Positions 1 to 8,031 of a stretch of 64,000 nucleotides of DNA are shown here, piece after piece. Both the position numbers and the translations under genes were made by a program. Under the pieces are notes generated by a model. The model did no database searches and had not been told where the DNA came from. It saw nothing but the letters and a program-made list of their open reading frames with translations. The stretch is taken from positions 471,601-535,600 of the forward strand of contig JAEWUC010000007.1 in the NCBI GenBank assembly GCA_023397505.1. Direction: 5' to 3'. The number at the start of each line of letters is the position of its first letter. The first letter of the stretch is position 1. The DNA is from Bacteroidota bacterium. Its GTDB lineage: Bacteria > Bacteroidota > Ignavibacteria > Ignavibacteriales > Melioribacteraceae.

Positions 1-1
1 A

Positions 2-1807
2 GCAATTAAGAAAACATACGGATCAAAGGGCGAAGAAATAGTTAAGAAAAACTTTGAAGCCGTTGATCAAACTTTGGAAAATTTATTTAAGATAGATTAT
101 GCAAAAGCTACAAGTACAATCGAACTTCCGCCGATAGTTTCGGATAAAGCTCCGGATTATGTAAAAACTACTCTTGCCAAAATTATGGAAGGCAAAGGCG
201 ATTACGTTAAAGTGAGCGAAATGCCGGTTGACGGAACATTTCCGTCAGCTACAACTCAATGGGAAAAGAGAAATATCGCACTCGATGTTCCAAGCTGGGA
301 CCCCGAAGTTTGTATTCAATGCGGAAAATGCGCGATGGTATGTCCTCACGCTTCAATAAGAATTAAAGCTTATGATAAATCATTATTGGCAAACGCTCCG
401 GCTGCATTCAAATCAATGGACGCAAAAGGAAAAGAATTCCCCGAAGGTTACGCATACACAATACAGGTTGCAGTTGAAGATTGTACAGGATGCGAACTTT
501 GCGTTGAAGTTTGCCCGGCTAAGAATAAGAAAGAAACTAAGTTGAAAGCATTAAACATGACCCCGCAAATTCCTATACGCGAACAGGAAAGAGCAAACTG
601 GGATTTCTTCTTTGCACTTCCTGAAATGGATAGAAAGAAAATCAATACGGGATTAATAAAGAGCCAGCAGTTGCAGCAGCCGTTATTCGAATTCTCAGGC
701 GCATGCTCGGGCTGCGGTGAAACCCCGTACATAAAATTATTATCCCAGTTGTTTGGCGATAGGGCAATCTGCGCAAACGCAACAGGTTGTTCTTCAATTT
801 ACGGCGGTAATTTACCTACAACTCCATGGTCGCAGAATAAAGAAGGACGCGGACCGGCTTGGTCAAATTCATTGTTCGAAGACAATGCTGAGTTTGGCAT
901 GGGTATGCGTTTATCGGTTGATAAACAAAACCAATTCGCGAAAGAATTATTGGTGAAATTACAAGATAAATTAGGAAAGGAATTTGTTGATTCTATTTTA
1001 ACTGCAGATCAAAAAGATGAAACAGGTATTCAAGATCAGCGTGAAAGAGTTGCTGAATTGAAAAAGAAACTGGCTGGTATCAAATCTATTGATGCTGAAA
1101 AATTATTGGAAGCAGCTGATTATCTCGTTAAAAAATCTGTTTGGATTATCGGCGGCGACGGCTGGGCATACGATATCGGTTACGGCGGTTTGGATCACGT
1201 TATTGCTTCGGGTAAAAACGTAAACATACTTGTGCTCGATACCGAAGTATATTCAAATACAGGCGGACAGATGTCGAAATCAACATCGCTCGGCGCGGTT
1301 GCTAAATTTGCCGCGGCTGGTAAAACAACTGCTAAGAAAGATCTTGCGATGATGGCTATGAGTTACGGAAGCGTATATGTTGCTAAAGTAGCTATGGGCG
1401 CAAATGATGTTCAAACATTACGTGCATTCATAGAAGCCGAAGCTTATGACGGACCATCGTTAATTATCGCTTACAGCCATTGTATTGCTCACGGAATTAA
1501 TATGGCGAAAGGACTTGATTGCCAGAAAGCCGCAGTTGAATCAGGACATTTCCCGATTTTCAGATATAACCCGATGAATGCGTTGAAAGGCGAGAACCCG
1601 TTGAAACTTGACTCCAAAGCTCCGAAGATTAAACTCGAAGACTATATTTATAATGAAACGCGTTATAAGATGTTAACAAAATCTCATCCTGAACAAGCTA
1701 AATTCTTACTTGCAGAAGCTCAAAAAGAAGTTCTTAAGAAATGGAAGTTCTACGAGCAGATGGCTGAGATGAAAATGTCAGATAACGGCGAAGAAAAGAA
1801 AGACTAA
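2..1807 (+). CDS. nifJ: Pyruvate:ferredoxin (flavodoxin) oxidoreductase, C-terminal part
   Basis: The reading frame is open from base 2 with no start, so the gene begins outside the window. About 601 residues of a normally ~1,180-residue enzyme are visible. The enzyme interconverts pyruvate and acetyl-CoA with reduction of ferredoxin or flavodoxin in the cytoplasm. Two [4Fe-4S] motifs are seen: CIQCGKCAMVCP (near 312-347) and CTGCELCVEVCP (near 482-517). The thiamine-diphosphate domain follows, with ACSGCGETPY (near 700-730), the metal/TPP-binding GDGWAYDIGYGG (near 1156-1191) and SNTGGQ. A TTG codon at 74 lies inside the domain and is not the start. A terminator follows directly. Confidence 0.96.
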   Translation, partial: AIKKTYGSKGEEIVKKNFEAVDQTLENLFKIDYAKATSTIELPPIVSDKAPDYVKTTLAKIMEGKGDYVKVSEMPVDGTFPSATTQWEKRNIALDVPSWDPEVCIQCGKCAMVCPHASIRIKAYDKSLLANAPAAFKSMDAKGKEFPEGYAYTIQVAVEDCTGCELCVEVCPAKNKKETKLKALNMTPQIPIREQERANWDFFFALPEMDRKKINTGLIKSQQLQQPLFEFSGACSGCGETPYIKLLSQLFGDRAICANATGCSSIYGGNLPTTPWSQNKEGRGPAWSNSLFEDNAEFGMGMRLSVDKQNQFAKELLVKLQDKLGKEFVDSILTADQKDETGIQDQRERVAELKKKLAGIKSIDAEKLLEAADYLVKKSVWIIGGDGWAYDIGYGGLDHVIASGKNVNILVLDTEVYSNTGGQMSKSTSLGAVAKFAAAGKTTAKKDLAMMAMSYGSVYVAKVAMGANDVQTLRAFIEAEAYDGPSLIIAYSHCIAHGINMAKGLDCQKAAVESGHFPIFRYNPMNALKGENPLKLDSKAPKIKLEDYIYNETRYKMLTKSHPEQAKFLLAEAQKEVLKKWKFYEQMAEMKMSDNGEEKKD

Positions 1808-1826
1808 TTATTCCGAGTGAATATAA

Positions 1827-1859
1827 AATCTCCCGCCAAATCCGGCGGGGGATTATTTT
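1827..1859 (+). terminator. Rho-independent terminator after nifJ
   Basis: An 11-bp stem (1827-1837 with 1844-1854, one G-T wobble) encloses a 6-nt loop. A T-rich stretch follows. Confidence 0.85.
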
Positions 1860-1901
1860 GAAACTTTGTTTCTAAAAATTTTAAAATAAATAGGAGCTAC
1901 A

Positions 1902-2900
1902 ATGGATTTATCAACCACATACATGGGCTTAAAGTTGAAGAACCCGATCGTTCCTTCCGCTTCGCCGTTATCTCAAAATGTTGATACGGTTAAAAAGTTG
2001 GAAGACGCCGGCGCAGCTGCCGTTGTTGTTTATTCTTTGTTCGAAGAACAAATTAACCACGAATCGGGCGAATTGAATCATTACTTATCTTATCATGCGG
2101 AAAGTTATGCCGAGGCATTGAATTATTTTCCTGAGCCGGACGAATTCAAATTAACACCTTATCAGTATCTCGATCATATCGCGAATCTTAAAAAATCAGT
2201 CAACATTCCCGTGATCGGAAGTTTGAACGGAATAAGCACAGGCGGATGGGTTCAATATGCAAAGAACATTGAACAAGCCGGTGCAGACGCTCTCGAATTA
2301 AATGTTTATTATATTCCTGCAAATGCAAAAATAAGCGGCGCAGATGTTGAAAAAATGTATGTTAATGTTTTAACCGAAATTAAAAAGAACATTAAAATTC
2401 CTGTCGCGGTAAAATTAAGTCCTTTCTTTACTTCAATGTCGAATATGGCTATTAGTTTGGATAATGCCGGTGCAGATGCTTTGGTTTTATTTAATCGTTT
2501 TTACCAGCCGGATTTTGATCTCGATAAATTGGAAGTTGTTCCTAATTTGGTTTTAAGCACAAATTGGGAAATGAGACTGCCTTTACGCTGGATAGCGATT
2601 TTATACGGACAGATTAAAGCGAGTATGGCTTTAACGAGCGGCGTTCACAATCATCTCGATGTAATTAAAAGTATGATGGCAGGCGCCGATGTTGCAATGG
2701 TTTGTTCCGAACTTTTGGTTAACGGTGTTGGAAGAGTCGGCGAAATGTTGAAAGGTATGGAACAATGGATGGAAGAAAAAGAATACACGTCGGTTCAGCA
2801 GATGAAAGGAAGCATGAGTCAAAAATCAGTTGCCGAACCTGCCGCATTCGAAAGAGCAAATTACATGAAGATGCTGCAAAGTTATAAAATGCTTTGGTAA
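1902..2900 (+). CDS. Dihydroorotate dehydrogenase-like flavoprotein
   Basis: This 332-residue protein is predicted to be an FMN-binding TIM barrel of the dihydroorotate dehydrogenase family. It starts MDLSTTYMGLKLKNPIVPSA and has the KLSPFF and late VNGVGRVGEM segments typical of the family. The loop that normally carries the catalytic N-x-(S/C)-x-P-N motif reads ELNVYYIPAN, so the usual catalytic Cys/Ser is not evident. It is therefore probably not the pyrimidine-pathway enzyme. An AGGAG ribosome site lies 5-6 bases before ATG. It has its own terminator and follows nifJ after another one. Its real substrate is unknown. Confidence 0.85.
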   Translation: MDLSTTYMGLKLKNPIVPSASPLSQNVDTVKKLEDAGAAAVVVYSLFEEQINHESGELNHYLSYHAESYAEALNYFPEPDEFKLTPYQYLDHIANLKKSVNIPVIGSLNGISTGGWVQYAKNIEQAGADALELNVYYIPANAKISGADVEKMYVNVLTEIKKNIKIPVAVKLSPFFTSMSNMAISLDNAGADALVLFNRFYQPDFDLDKLEVVPNLVLSTNWEMRLPLRWIAILYGQIKASMALTSGVHNHLDVIKSMMAGADVAMVCSELLVNGVGRVGEMLKGMEQWMEEKEYTSVQQMKGSMSQKSVAEPAAFERANYMKMLQSYKMLW

Positions 2901-2929
2901 TATTGGTTATATTTGATTTATTTCTCACC

Positions 2930-2965
2930 AAGCCGCCGGTAATTATTTACTTGGCGGCTTTTTTA
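2930..2965 (+). terminator. Rho-independent terminator
   Basis: The arms AAGCCGCC (2930-2937) and GGCGGCTT (2953-2960) are perfectly complementary and run into a T tract. It ends the dehydrogenase-like gene. Confidence 0.88.
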
Positions 2966-3027
2966 TTTTAGATTTTTTTAATTTCCTTGTTATGCACTGA
3001 ATGATAATGCATATCCCTCTTGCTGTC

Positions 3028-3047
3028 ATTCCGGCGGAAGCCGGAAT
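3028..3047. repeat. Short palindromic repeat (ATTCCGGC hairpin)
   Basis: ATTCCGGC and GCCGGAAT form a perfect 8-bp stem around GGAA, embedded in a TGTCATTCC...GGAATCC context. Palindromes of this type are dispersed intergenically in many bacterial genomes. Only one copy is present in this window. Confidence 0.6.
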
Positions 3048-3143
3048 CCAACACCAATTTTTTCTAGATGCCGCCTTCTTCAGCTATTGGGTTATTATCT
3101 AAAAAAAATAAATTCAAAATAAAAGGTCGCTAAGACTATTCAG

Positions 3144-3219
3144 GATTGAAAACATTTCTCAATAAAAATATTCTATACAAAAGGGAACTATCCTTTTTCA
3201 AAATAGTTTACTTTCAATC
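3144..3219. other. Imperfect inverted repeat, possible structured RNA
   Basis: Outer arms GATTGAAA (3144-3151) and TTTCAATC (3212-3219) are perfect complements. An inner AAAAGG/CCTTTT hairpin lies near 3180-3198. No ORF or recognisable RNA family is seen. It lies just upstream of the 21-bp periodic array. Together with that array it accounts for the otherwise empty 2966-3670 interval. Confidence 0.25.
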
Positions 3220-3280
3220 TACTTAATAATAATGATTTCAAATTAGTTCTTACGCGGTTAATTATTAATTAAGAAAAATA

Positions 3281-3573
3281 TGCCGGGTATTTCGATTAGA
3301 AAGCCGGTAGATAAGTACCGGAACTTGGTATTTAAACAATGTAAATCGGTTTTAAAATGTTAACGATTGGATTTAATGATCATTAAAGGGGTCTTACTAT
3401 TCTGAAAACGGTTTTGTGTTAGTCATAATTGGTTTTTGAAATATTGCAGTAGGTTCTAAAAAAAATATAATCGGTTTTTAATAAGTAAAGTTGGTTTTTG
3501 GTTACTTTTTATATTGTTTTAGAAAATAAAAATGGTTCTTATTAAAATTTATAGTTTTTATTGGATTACGTCC
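3281..3573. repeat. Degenerate 21-bp periodic array with GGTTTT core
   Basis: A GG dinucleotide followed mostly by T(T/A/C)TT recurs at 3285, 3306, 3327, 3348, 3369, 3390, 3410, 3431, 3452, 3473 and 3493. Decayed copies lie at 3515, 3534 and 3553. Spacings are 21 bp in most steps, 20 in two and 19-22 at the decayed end. The best units share about AATYGGTTTTTA, and the remaining 9-10 bases vary. No ORF covers it. Spacing of two helical turns resembles plasmid iterons or a protein-binding array. The units are too short and degenerate for a classical CRISPR. The function is unknown. Confidence 0.75.
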
Positions 3574-3670
3574 GAAATATTGTAAATGAATTATCGATAA
3601 GTTTCATAGATAGTAATTGATAAGTCAAATTAATATCGATATATTATTGTAATACAAAATGGAGTACACG

Positions 3671-3877
3671 ATGACTATTGTAAAAATATCACCCAAATAT
3701 CAAATTGTAATACCAAAGGAAATTCGTAATAAATTAAAGTTAAAGCCCGGTCAAAAAATGCAGATTCTTCAACTTGGAGAAAGGATAGAATTTATTCTCT
3801 TAAAAGATATTAAAGAAGCGCGCGGATATTTAAAAGGAATTGATACAAATATTACACGAGAAGGGGATAGATTATGA
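3671..3877 (+). CDS. AbrB/SpoVT-type antitoxin of a VapBC-like pair
   Basis: The product is 68 residues starting MTIVKISPKYQIVIPKEIR, a swapped-hairpin AbrB/MazE DNA-binding domain. Such antitoxins bind and neutralise the partner toxin and repress their own operon. An in-frame ATG at 3659 exists, but the GGAG site at 3661-3664 lies six bases before the ATG at 3671, which is therefore preferred. The stop overlaps the toxin start in an ATGA. The AT-rich leader just upstream is where autoregulation would act. Confidence 0.88.
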   Translation: MTIVKISPKYQIVIPKEIRNKLKLKPGQKMQILQLGERIEFILLKDIKEARGYLKGIDTNITREGDRL

Positions 3878-4248
3878 ATTTAATCGATTCATCAGGTTGG
3901 CTTGAGTATCTTACAGACGGTAAGAATGCAAAATATTTTGCACCGGTTATAGAAAATACAAATGAATTAATAGTATCAGTAATAAATATTTATGAAATAT
4001 ATAAGAAAGTATTATTGGAAAAAGATGAAAACACGGCTGTACAAATTGTAGGTCTAATGCAACAAGCTAAGGTCGTTGATGTAACGCCATTAATAGCTAT
4101 TGAAGCGGCAAAATACAGTCGTGCATATAAAATACCAATGGCCGATAGCATTATTTACGCAACAGCAAGAGTGAATGATTCAACCATATGGACGCAAGAT
4201 ATTGATTTCAAAGATTTAGACGGGGTAAAATATTACAGAAAATCTTAA
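3874..4248 (+). CDS. PIN-domain ribonuclease toxin (VapC-like)
   Basis: The product is 124 residues with the PIN acidic set: D5 in LIDSSGWLEY, E41 in INIYEIYK, D91 in MADSIIYATA and D109 in TQDIDF. PIN toxins are metal-dependent RNases that cleave specific RNAs, often tRNA or rRNA, and are restrained by the cognate antitoxin. It is translationally coupled to the AbrB-type gene through a 4-bp overlap. All catalytic acids are intact and length is normal, so the pair looks functional. Confidence 0.9.
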   Translation: MNLIDSSGWLEYLTDGKNAKYFAPVIENTNELIVSVINIYEIYKKVLLEKDENTAVQIVGLMQQAKVVDVTPLIAIEAAKYSRAYKIPMADSIIYATARVNDSTIWTQDIDFKDLDGVKYYRKS

Positions 4249-4267
4249 TATGGTTGAAGCAAAATCG

Positions 4268-5094
4268 AACCGGGTGTAACAAAGAATAAATTCCAATTTC
4301 TTATTCTCCTTATTAAAAAATTCCGGTAGGAAAGCCGGGAGAAAAAATAAAATTAAGGAGGTTGAATTGTGAACACACATGAAAAAAATAAGTATGAAAT
4401 GCTTGAAGCGGTTTACGGTTTCTATGAAAATGAAAAAGAAAATCTTGTTCAATTGCCGGCCGCTTCGGCAGCTTTTTCCGAAATTAATCTAATTGTAAAA
4501 GAAATAGCACTGAATGAAAAAATCATTCAAGAAGGTACAAAAGGTAAGATAATATCACGGAATGATTCCCAAGCAGAATTGATTAAGATTGCATTGGTGA
4601 TAGCCGGTGCAATTTACGGGTATGCTGCCGAAAAGAATAATTCCGAGTTATTAAATTTTGCCGATATTAATACTAAAACGGTAAGTAAACTGCGAAATTC
4701 CGAAGTACCGATATTCGTTGAAAAAATAATTGAGAAAGCAGATGAACTAGGCGACGAACTAATTCCTTTCGGTATAACAGCCGATAAAAGAAATTCCGTC
4801 CGGACTCTTCTTAAAGATTATTCCGATAAATATGCCGTTGTAAGCGCGGGCAAGGTTACCAAAAAATCCGCCGGCGAAACTATTGAAATGCTGCTGAAAA
4901 AAGCCGACGCCAAAGTTAAGGTGCTTGATAAATTGATGATAGGGTTTAAGGATTCGAATTCACAGCTATATTCAAAATATTCATCTGCCAGAGTTATTTA
5001 TGATAAAGCAGGTAAACACAAAATACCCGCGGAAAATGTTCCGCAGACTGAAACCACTACTGCATAATTATTAATTAAACGGTTACACCCGGTT
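4268..5094. mobile_element. Gene framed by perfect 13-bp inverted repeats
   Basis: AACCGGGTGTAAC at 4268-4280 is the exact reverse complement of GTTACACCCGGTT at 5082-5094. The two arms bracket a single gene (4369-5067). No transposase lies inside, so this could be a non-autonomous cargo element, two binding sites, or chance. No obvious target-site duplication is visible. Confidence 0.4.
4369..5067 (+). CDS. Hypothetical helical protein
   Basis: I do not recognise the family of this 232-residue protein. It starts at GTG with a strong AAGGAGG site. The sequence is mostly alpha-helical and rich in K/E. It has no signal peptide and no convincing transmembrane span; the most hydrophobic stretch is IKIALVIAGAIYGYA, near residues 65-82. 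The last residues (PAENVPQTETTTA) are low complexity. No catalytic motif is evident. It sits between 13-bp inverted repeats, downstream of the toxin-antitoxin pair but with its own ribosome site. Confidence 0.75.
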   Translation: MNTHEKNKYEMLEAVYGFYENEKENLVQLPAASAAFSEINLIVKEIALNEKIIQEGTKGKIISRNDSQAELIKIALVIAGAIYGYAAEKNNSELLNFADINTKTVSKLRNSEVPIFVEKIIEKADELGDELIPFGITADKRNSVRTLLKDYSDKYAVVSAGKVTKKSAGETIEMLLKKADAKVKVLDKLMIGFKDSNSQLYSKYSSARVIYDKAGKHKIPAENVPQTETTTA

Positions 5095-5148
5095 ATTATT
5101 AATTATAAAGTATGTTGAGCAAACACAATTAAGTTTATGCATATAAAC

Positions 5149-5338
5149 GCCGGCCTTTAGGTCGGCAGATAAATATATAAACACAAGACGGCTTCAGCCG
5201 CATTGAGGATTTGAATGGGGCTAAAGCCCGATTGGTTCTTTTTTGTGTTCAGCGAGCTAAAGCTCGCTGTTATAGAATTAAAGCGGCAGCATATTTTCGG
5301 AAATAAGAATAATTACTAACGCTGACCTTCAGGTCGGC
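5149..5338. repeat. Cluster of five small hairpins with TTYA/TAAA loops
   Basis: Five hairpins lie in 190 bp: 5149-5166 (GCCGGCC/GGTCGGC), 5189-5200 (CGGC/GCCG), 5218-5229 (GGGC/GCCC), 5251-5268 (AGCGAGC/GCTCGCT) and 5321-5338 (GCTGACC/GGTCGGC). Stem sequences differ, but every loop is TTTA, TTCA or TAAA. The region has no ORF. They look like REP-type dispersed palindromes; no REP-associated transposase is seen. Confidence 0.65.
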
Positions 5339-5362
5339 GGACATATATAAAGTATATAATAT

Positions 5363-5392
5363 GGCTTTTCCAAAGGAATCCTTCGGATAGCC
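5363..5392. repeat. Long imperfect hairpin
   Basis: GGCTTTTCCAAAGG and CCTTCGGATAGCC pair almost fully around a short loop. It continues the hairpin cluster just upstream. No T run follows, so it is not a standard terminator. Confidence 0.45.
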
Positions 5393-5424
5393 AAATTTTA
5401 TGGGGACTGAAATCAAATCAATTT

Positions 5425-5468
5425 CTTTATGCAATTTTCTAATCTATTCATATATTGTAAACAAATTT
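5425..5468 (+). repeat. 44-bp direct repeat, upstream copy
   Basis: By hand alignment 39 of 44 positions match 11892-11935, including an identical 16-mer CTTTATGCAATTTTCT. The two copies lie outside either end of the cassette array. The downstream copy sits in the promoter position of an esterase gene, so this may be a duplicated promoter. Its TATATTGTAA segment also occurs upstream of the efflux operon near 36148. Confidence 0.6.
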
Positions 5469-5745
5469 CCGTCACTCTAAATACATCTAAATGAAAACAG
5501 AAGAAGAGGATTAAGTTGTGGGAAAGTTGATGAAGAATTATAAATCATACATTTCAGATTTAAAGACCGTCTTGAAGCCAATGCAAGAGAGAAACTTTAG
5601 GAGTGGTCTTTAACTGAAAAGGTGGTAAAATATGTGTAAAACCGGAATAAAATGGAAACATTGTTTTCAGAAATTGAAAGTAATGAAAATAATTTAACAG
5701 CATAACATATTGTACTTTCAGTTGGACGGTTCAGTATAAGTGTAT
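5469..5745 (+). other. Non-coding or decayed segment
   Basis: No open gene is seen. Short frames such as RFKDRLEANAREKL (near 5560-5601), closed by stops, suggest a decayed coding remnant that I cannot identify. The last ~50 bp (about 5699-5746) form a weak imperfect palindrome (GCATA...TATGC) that could be an eroded attC-like site in front of the first cassette. Confidence 0.25.
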
Positions 5746-5759
5746 GCTAGGCAAATCAA

Positions 5760-6680
5760 ATGAAGATGATATTTAAAATAGTATTAATCTATTTGGCGGT
5801 TACGAATATTGCCTTCGGTCAAGGTGTTCTAAAAGTGACGACCGATAAATCAACTTATGGTTATGGTGATTCCATTGAAGTCAGAGTTACATTGACAAAT
5901 AATACTAATGCACCATTTACAATTTATCGTAGCTCTTCATGTGTTGCGATGATAAAATTTAATGATGTTCGCTTTCAAACAATGTGCACTGCCGATCAGC
6001 ATGAATTCAATTTTTCTGTTGGGATGTCAATGACTTGGATTTGGAAACTTGATCCCCAAGAACTTGGTATTCCTGATCAAGAAGGACAACAAAAAATTGT
6101 TGGTTTATGTTATCCATTGCGAGATTCGATTTTTATCAATGCTCCAAAATATCGAGGTGGAATAGTTGCGGTTGGTATTCAAGATAGCATATCAGAAAGT
6201 GTATATAAAAATTTAAGAGATAGTATAAACGCAACACTTATTGAGAGATGGGGTTCTCCATTAGTTGTAGAATATTGGCGGATAGCTAACCTTTCGATAG
6301 ATAGTCTTATTGAAAAATATTCCAAAGATTACAGATTAAGATGGATTGAAGCCATAAGACCATTACAGTTTTCTAAACAGATTGTGACAGCGATTGATAA
6401 TCATAGAGAACTTCCGTCAGAATATTCGTTATCACAGAATTATCCTAACCCATTCAATCCATTTACGAAAATAAAATATGATTTACCTAAAAGTAGTTAT
6501 GTAAAAATGATAATATATGATAATCTTGGAAGAACAATCAAAGTTCTTATAAATGAGTTCAAGAATGCTGGATCATATGAAATAAACTTAGATGCAATAA
6601 ATCTTTCGAGCGGAGTTTATTATTATAGAATCCAAGCTGGTGAATATTCGTCAACTAAAAAACTCATTTTAGTAAAATAA
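5760..6680 (+). CDS. Secreted protein with T9SS C-terminal sorting domain
   Basis: The product has 306 residues. A signal peptide (MKMIFKIVLIYLAVTNIAFG) precedes a beta-rich domain of about residues 22-130, with DKSTYGYGDSIEVRVTLTNN resembling BsuPI/Ig-like folds. A poorly defined middle follows. The last ~85 residues are a type-A T9SS sorting domain beginning near LSQNYPNPFNP and ending KKLILVK. T9SS moves such proteins across the outer membrane and removes the domain. It is the only gene of cassette 1. The ribosome site is weak, and the start lies only 8 bases after the cassette core site. The molecular function is unknown. Confidence 0.85.
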   Translation: MKMIFKIVLIYLAVTNIAFGQGVLKVTTDKSTYGYGDSIEVRVTLTNNTNAPFTIYRSSSCVAMIKFNDVRFQTMCTADQHEFNFSVGMSMTWIWKLDPQELGIPDQEGQQKIVGLCYPLRDSIFINAPKYRGGIVAVGIQDSISESVYKNLRDSINATLIERWGSPLVVEYWRIANLSIDSLIEKYSKDYRLRWIEAIRPLQFSKQIVTAIDNHRELPSEYSLSQNYPNPFNPFTKIKYDLPKSSYVKMIIYDNLGRTIKVLINEFKNAGSYEINLDAINLSSGVYYYRIQAGEYSSTKKLILVK

Positions 6681-6682
6681 TA

Positions 6683-6872
6683 TTTGCCTAACCCGCAAAT
6701 CAAAGCGGCTGCTTTAAAGTTTGCGACATTGTGTAAGTTGTTGGGTTGAATTGTCATAGCGAATTGCTTTTTGAGGTTAGTGAATAAAACGAATTAATAA
6801 ATAATTATTGGCATAGCTTATAAGTTCTGCATTGTAGTTTTGGGCAGCGCTTTATTTGCAATGCCGTTATGT
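6683..6872 (+). repeat. attC-like recombination site 1
   Basis: An inverse core TTTGCCTAAC (6683-6692) and a core GTTATGT (6866-6872) bound an imperfect palindrome. GCAAATCAAAGCGGCTGC (6695-6712) pairs with GCAGCGCTTTATTTGC (6844-6859), leaving one C and one G unpaired on one strand. Such extrahelical bases are typical of attC hairpins. At ~190 bp it is longer than most attC sites. It fills most of the gap before the next gene; the rest (6873-6938) is an AT-rich leader. Confidence 0.65.
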
Positions 6873-6938
6873 GCTTACTAATTACTTGATTTTTACGATC
6901 GAAATATATGTATCGAAAACAATTAGAGAAGGTTTTCA

Positions 6939-8024
6939 ATGATTGCTAAATTAAAAGAAGATTATATCGACAAATATTGTTCCGATAAGAAGTACACAAT
7001 CAAGAAAACAAAAAAACAAGGTCATATGAGAATTGATGTGTCGAATTTGAGGGAGCGCATAAACCTTACTTTATACGAAACGGGCTCGCTGGTGGTTGGG
7101 GGAAGTCCAACACTTCCATTAAAGAATGAGTTTGAAGACTTAAAAAAACAAATTGAGGAATCACCAGAACTACTTGATGGCTTGAAACAACAAAAGGTTA
7201 AATCTGTTGGTAGTAAATACAATATTCTATTAGAAGAAGTAAGAAATCAAATCAAGAATCACTATAACGAAATCACCCACTCTATTGAAATTATTGATAC
7301 TCCAACACCTAGTGAAGAATACAGAGCAAAACTAACTCAAGAAAAATATTCTTTATCAATAACACAATACAAAAATGGGACTTTATTTCTACAAGGTAAA
7401 GAGGATTTACTTTATCATCAAACATGTGATTTAATTGAAAGAATTGCTACTCCCTCTGATCATGAAGTTATTGTTAGATTTATAGCGAGTAATGAAGAAG
7501 CAATTGAAAACTTCTCGATAAAATATACCCCTAAATTAACAGAACAAGCAGAAACTGTTATTAAAAAATACATGCCAGATATCTATAATTTTTTAAATAT
7601 ACACGACTTAAAATGGTTGATTGCATCAGAATCTTTGAGAATAATCAACATTCCATTACCTGAATTCTCACCAATTGTAATGCCTGCATCAAAAGCTTTC
7701 GAAGGGTTTATAAAAAAATTATTAATTACAATTGGTTTTTATCCCCCCAATCATTTTAATAGCAAATCTTCGTCATTTTCGTATTTAAACGACCGTAATC
7801 ATGCTGAAAGGAAAAAACTAGAAACTGTTGAATCACATGCTGGAACGTATTTAGATAAAATTGGTGTGTGTTTAGATACTAATAGAAATTTTATGATGCA
7901 TAGTGATGGAAGTGTTATAACTAAAATTGACAAATATGATGAGGCTACTAATAAATTAGATAAGATATATGAAGATATGCGAGATATCTACAACTATTTT
8001 AAATGTTCTGGATTCATTTTATAG
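6939..8024 (+). CDS. RnlA-like HEPN-family endoribonuclease (toxin candidate)
   Basis: The product has 361 residues, close to the ~357 of E. coli RnlA (RNase LS). Two related N-terminal repeats (about 15-65 and 95-165), each with a hydrophobic-G-T/S-L-hydrophobic-x-G pattern, resemble the TBP-like modules of RnlA. The C-terminal region has E255 (KAFEGFIKKLL) and the HEPN motif R-x4-H as R316 NFMM H321. From memory these line up with RnlA E258, R318 and H323. RnlA cleaves mRNA, is inhibited by RnlB and needs RNase HI for activity. An AGAGAAGG site lies 6 bases upstream. It is first of three tightly packed genes; no RnlB-like gene is seen. Assignment is by motif only. Confidence 0.62.
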   Translation: MIAKLKEDYIDKYCSDKKYTIKKTKKQGHMRIDVSNLRERINLTLYETGSLVVGGSPTLPLKNEFEDLKKQIEESPELLDGLKQQKVKSVGSKYNILLEEVRNQIKNHYNEITHSIEIIDTPTPSEEYRAKLTQEKYSLSITQYKNGTLFLQGKEDLLYHQTCDLIERIATPSDHEVIVRFIASNEEAIENFSIKYTPKLTEQAETVIKKYMPDIYNFLNIHDLKWLIASESLRIINIPLPEFSPIVMPASKAFEGFIKKLLITIGFYPPNHFNSKSSSFSYLNDRNHAERKKLETVESHAGTYLDKIGVCLDTNRNFMMHSDGSVITKIDKYDEATNKLDKIYEDMRDIYNYFKCSGFIL

Positions 8025-8031
8025 AATATAA

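Noticed and set aside
3028..3047. Terminator of an upstream gene
   Set aside because: No T run follows and the upstream gene already has a terminator; it fits a dispersed palindromic repeat better.
3281..3573. Classical CRISPR array
   Set aside because: Repeats are only ~10-12 bases, degenerate and 21 bp apart; no cas gene is near.
5500..5700. Transposase or other protein remnant
   Set aside because: Only short frames closed by stops are seen and no family could be recognised, so it is listed only as a decayed or non-coding segment.
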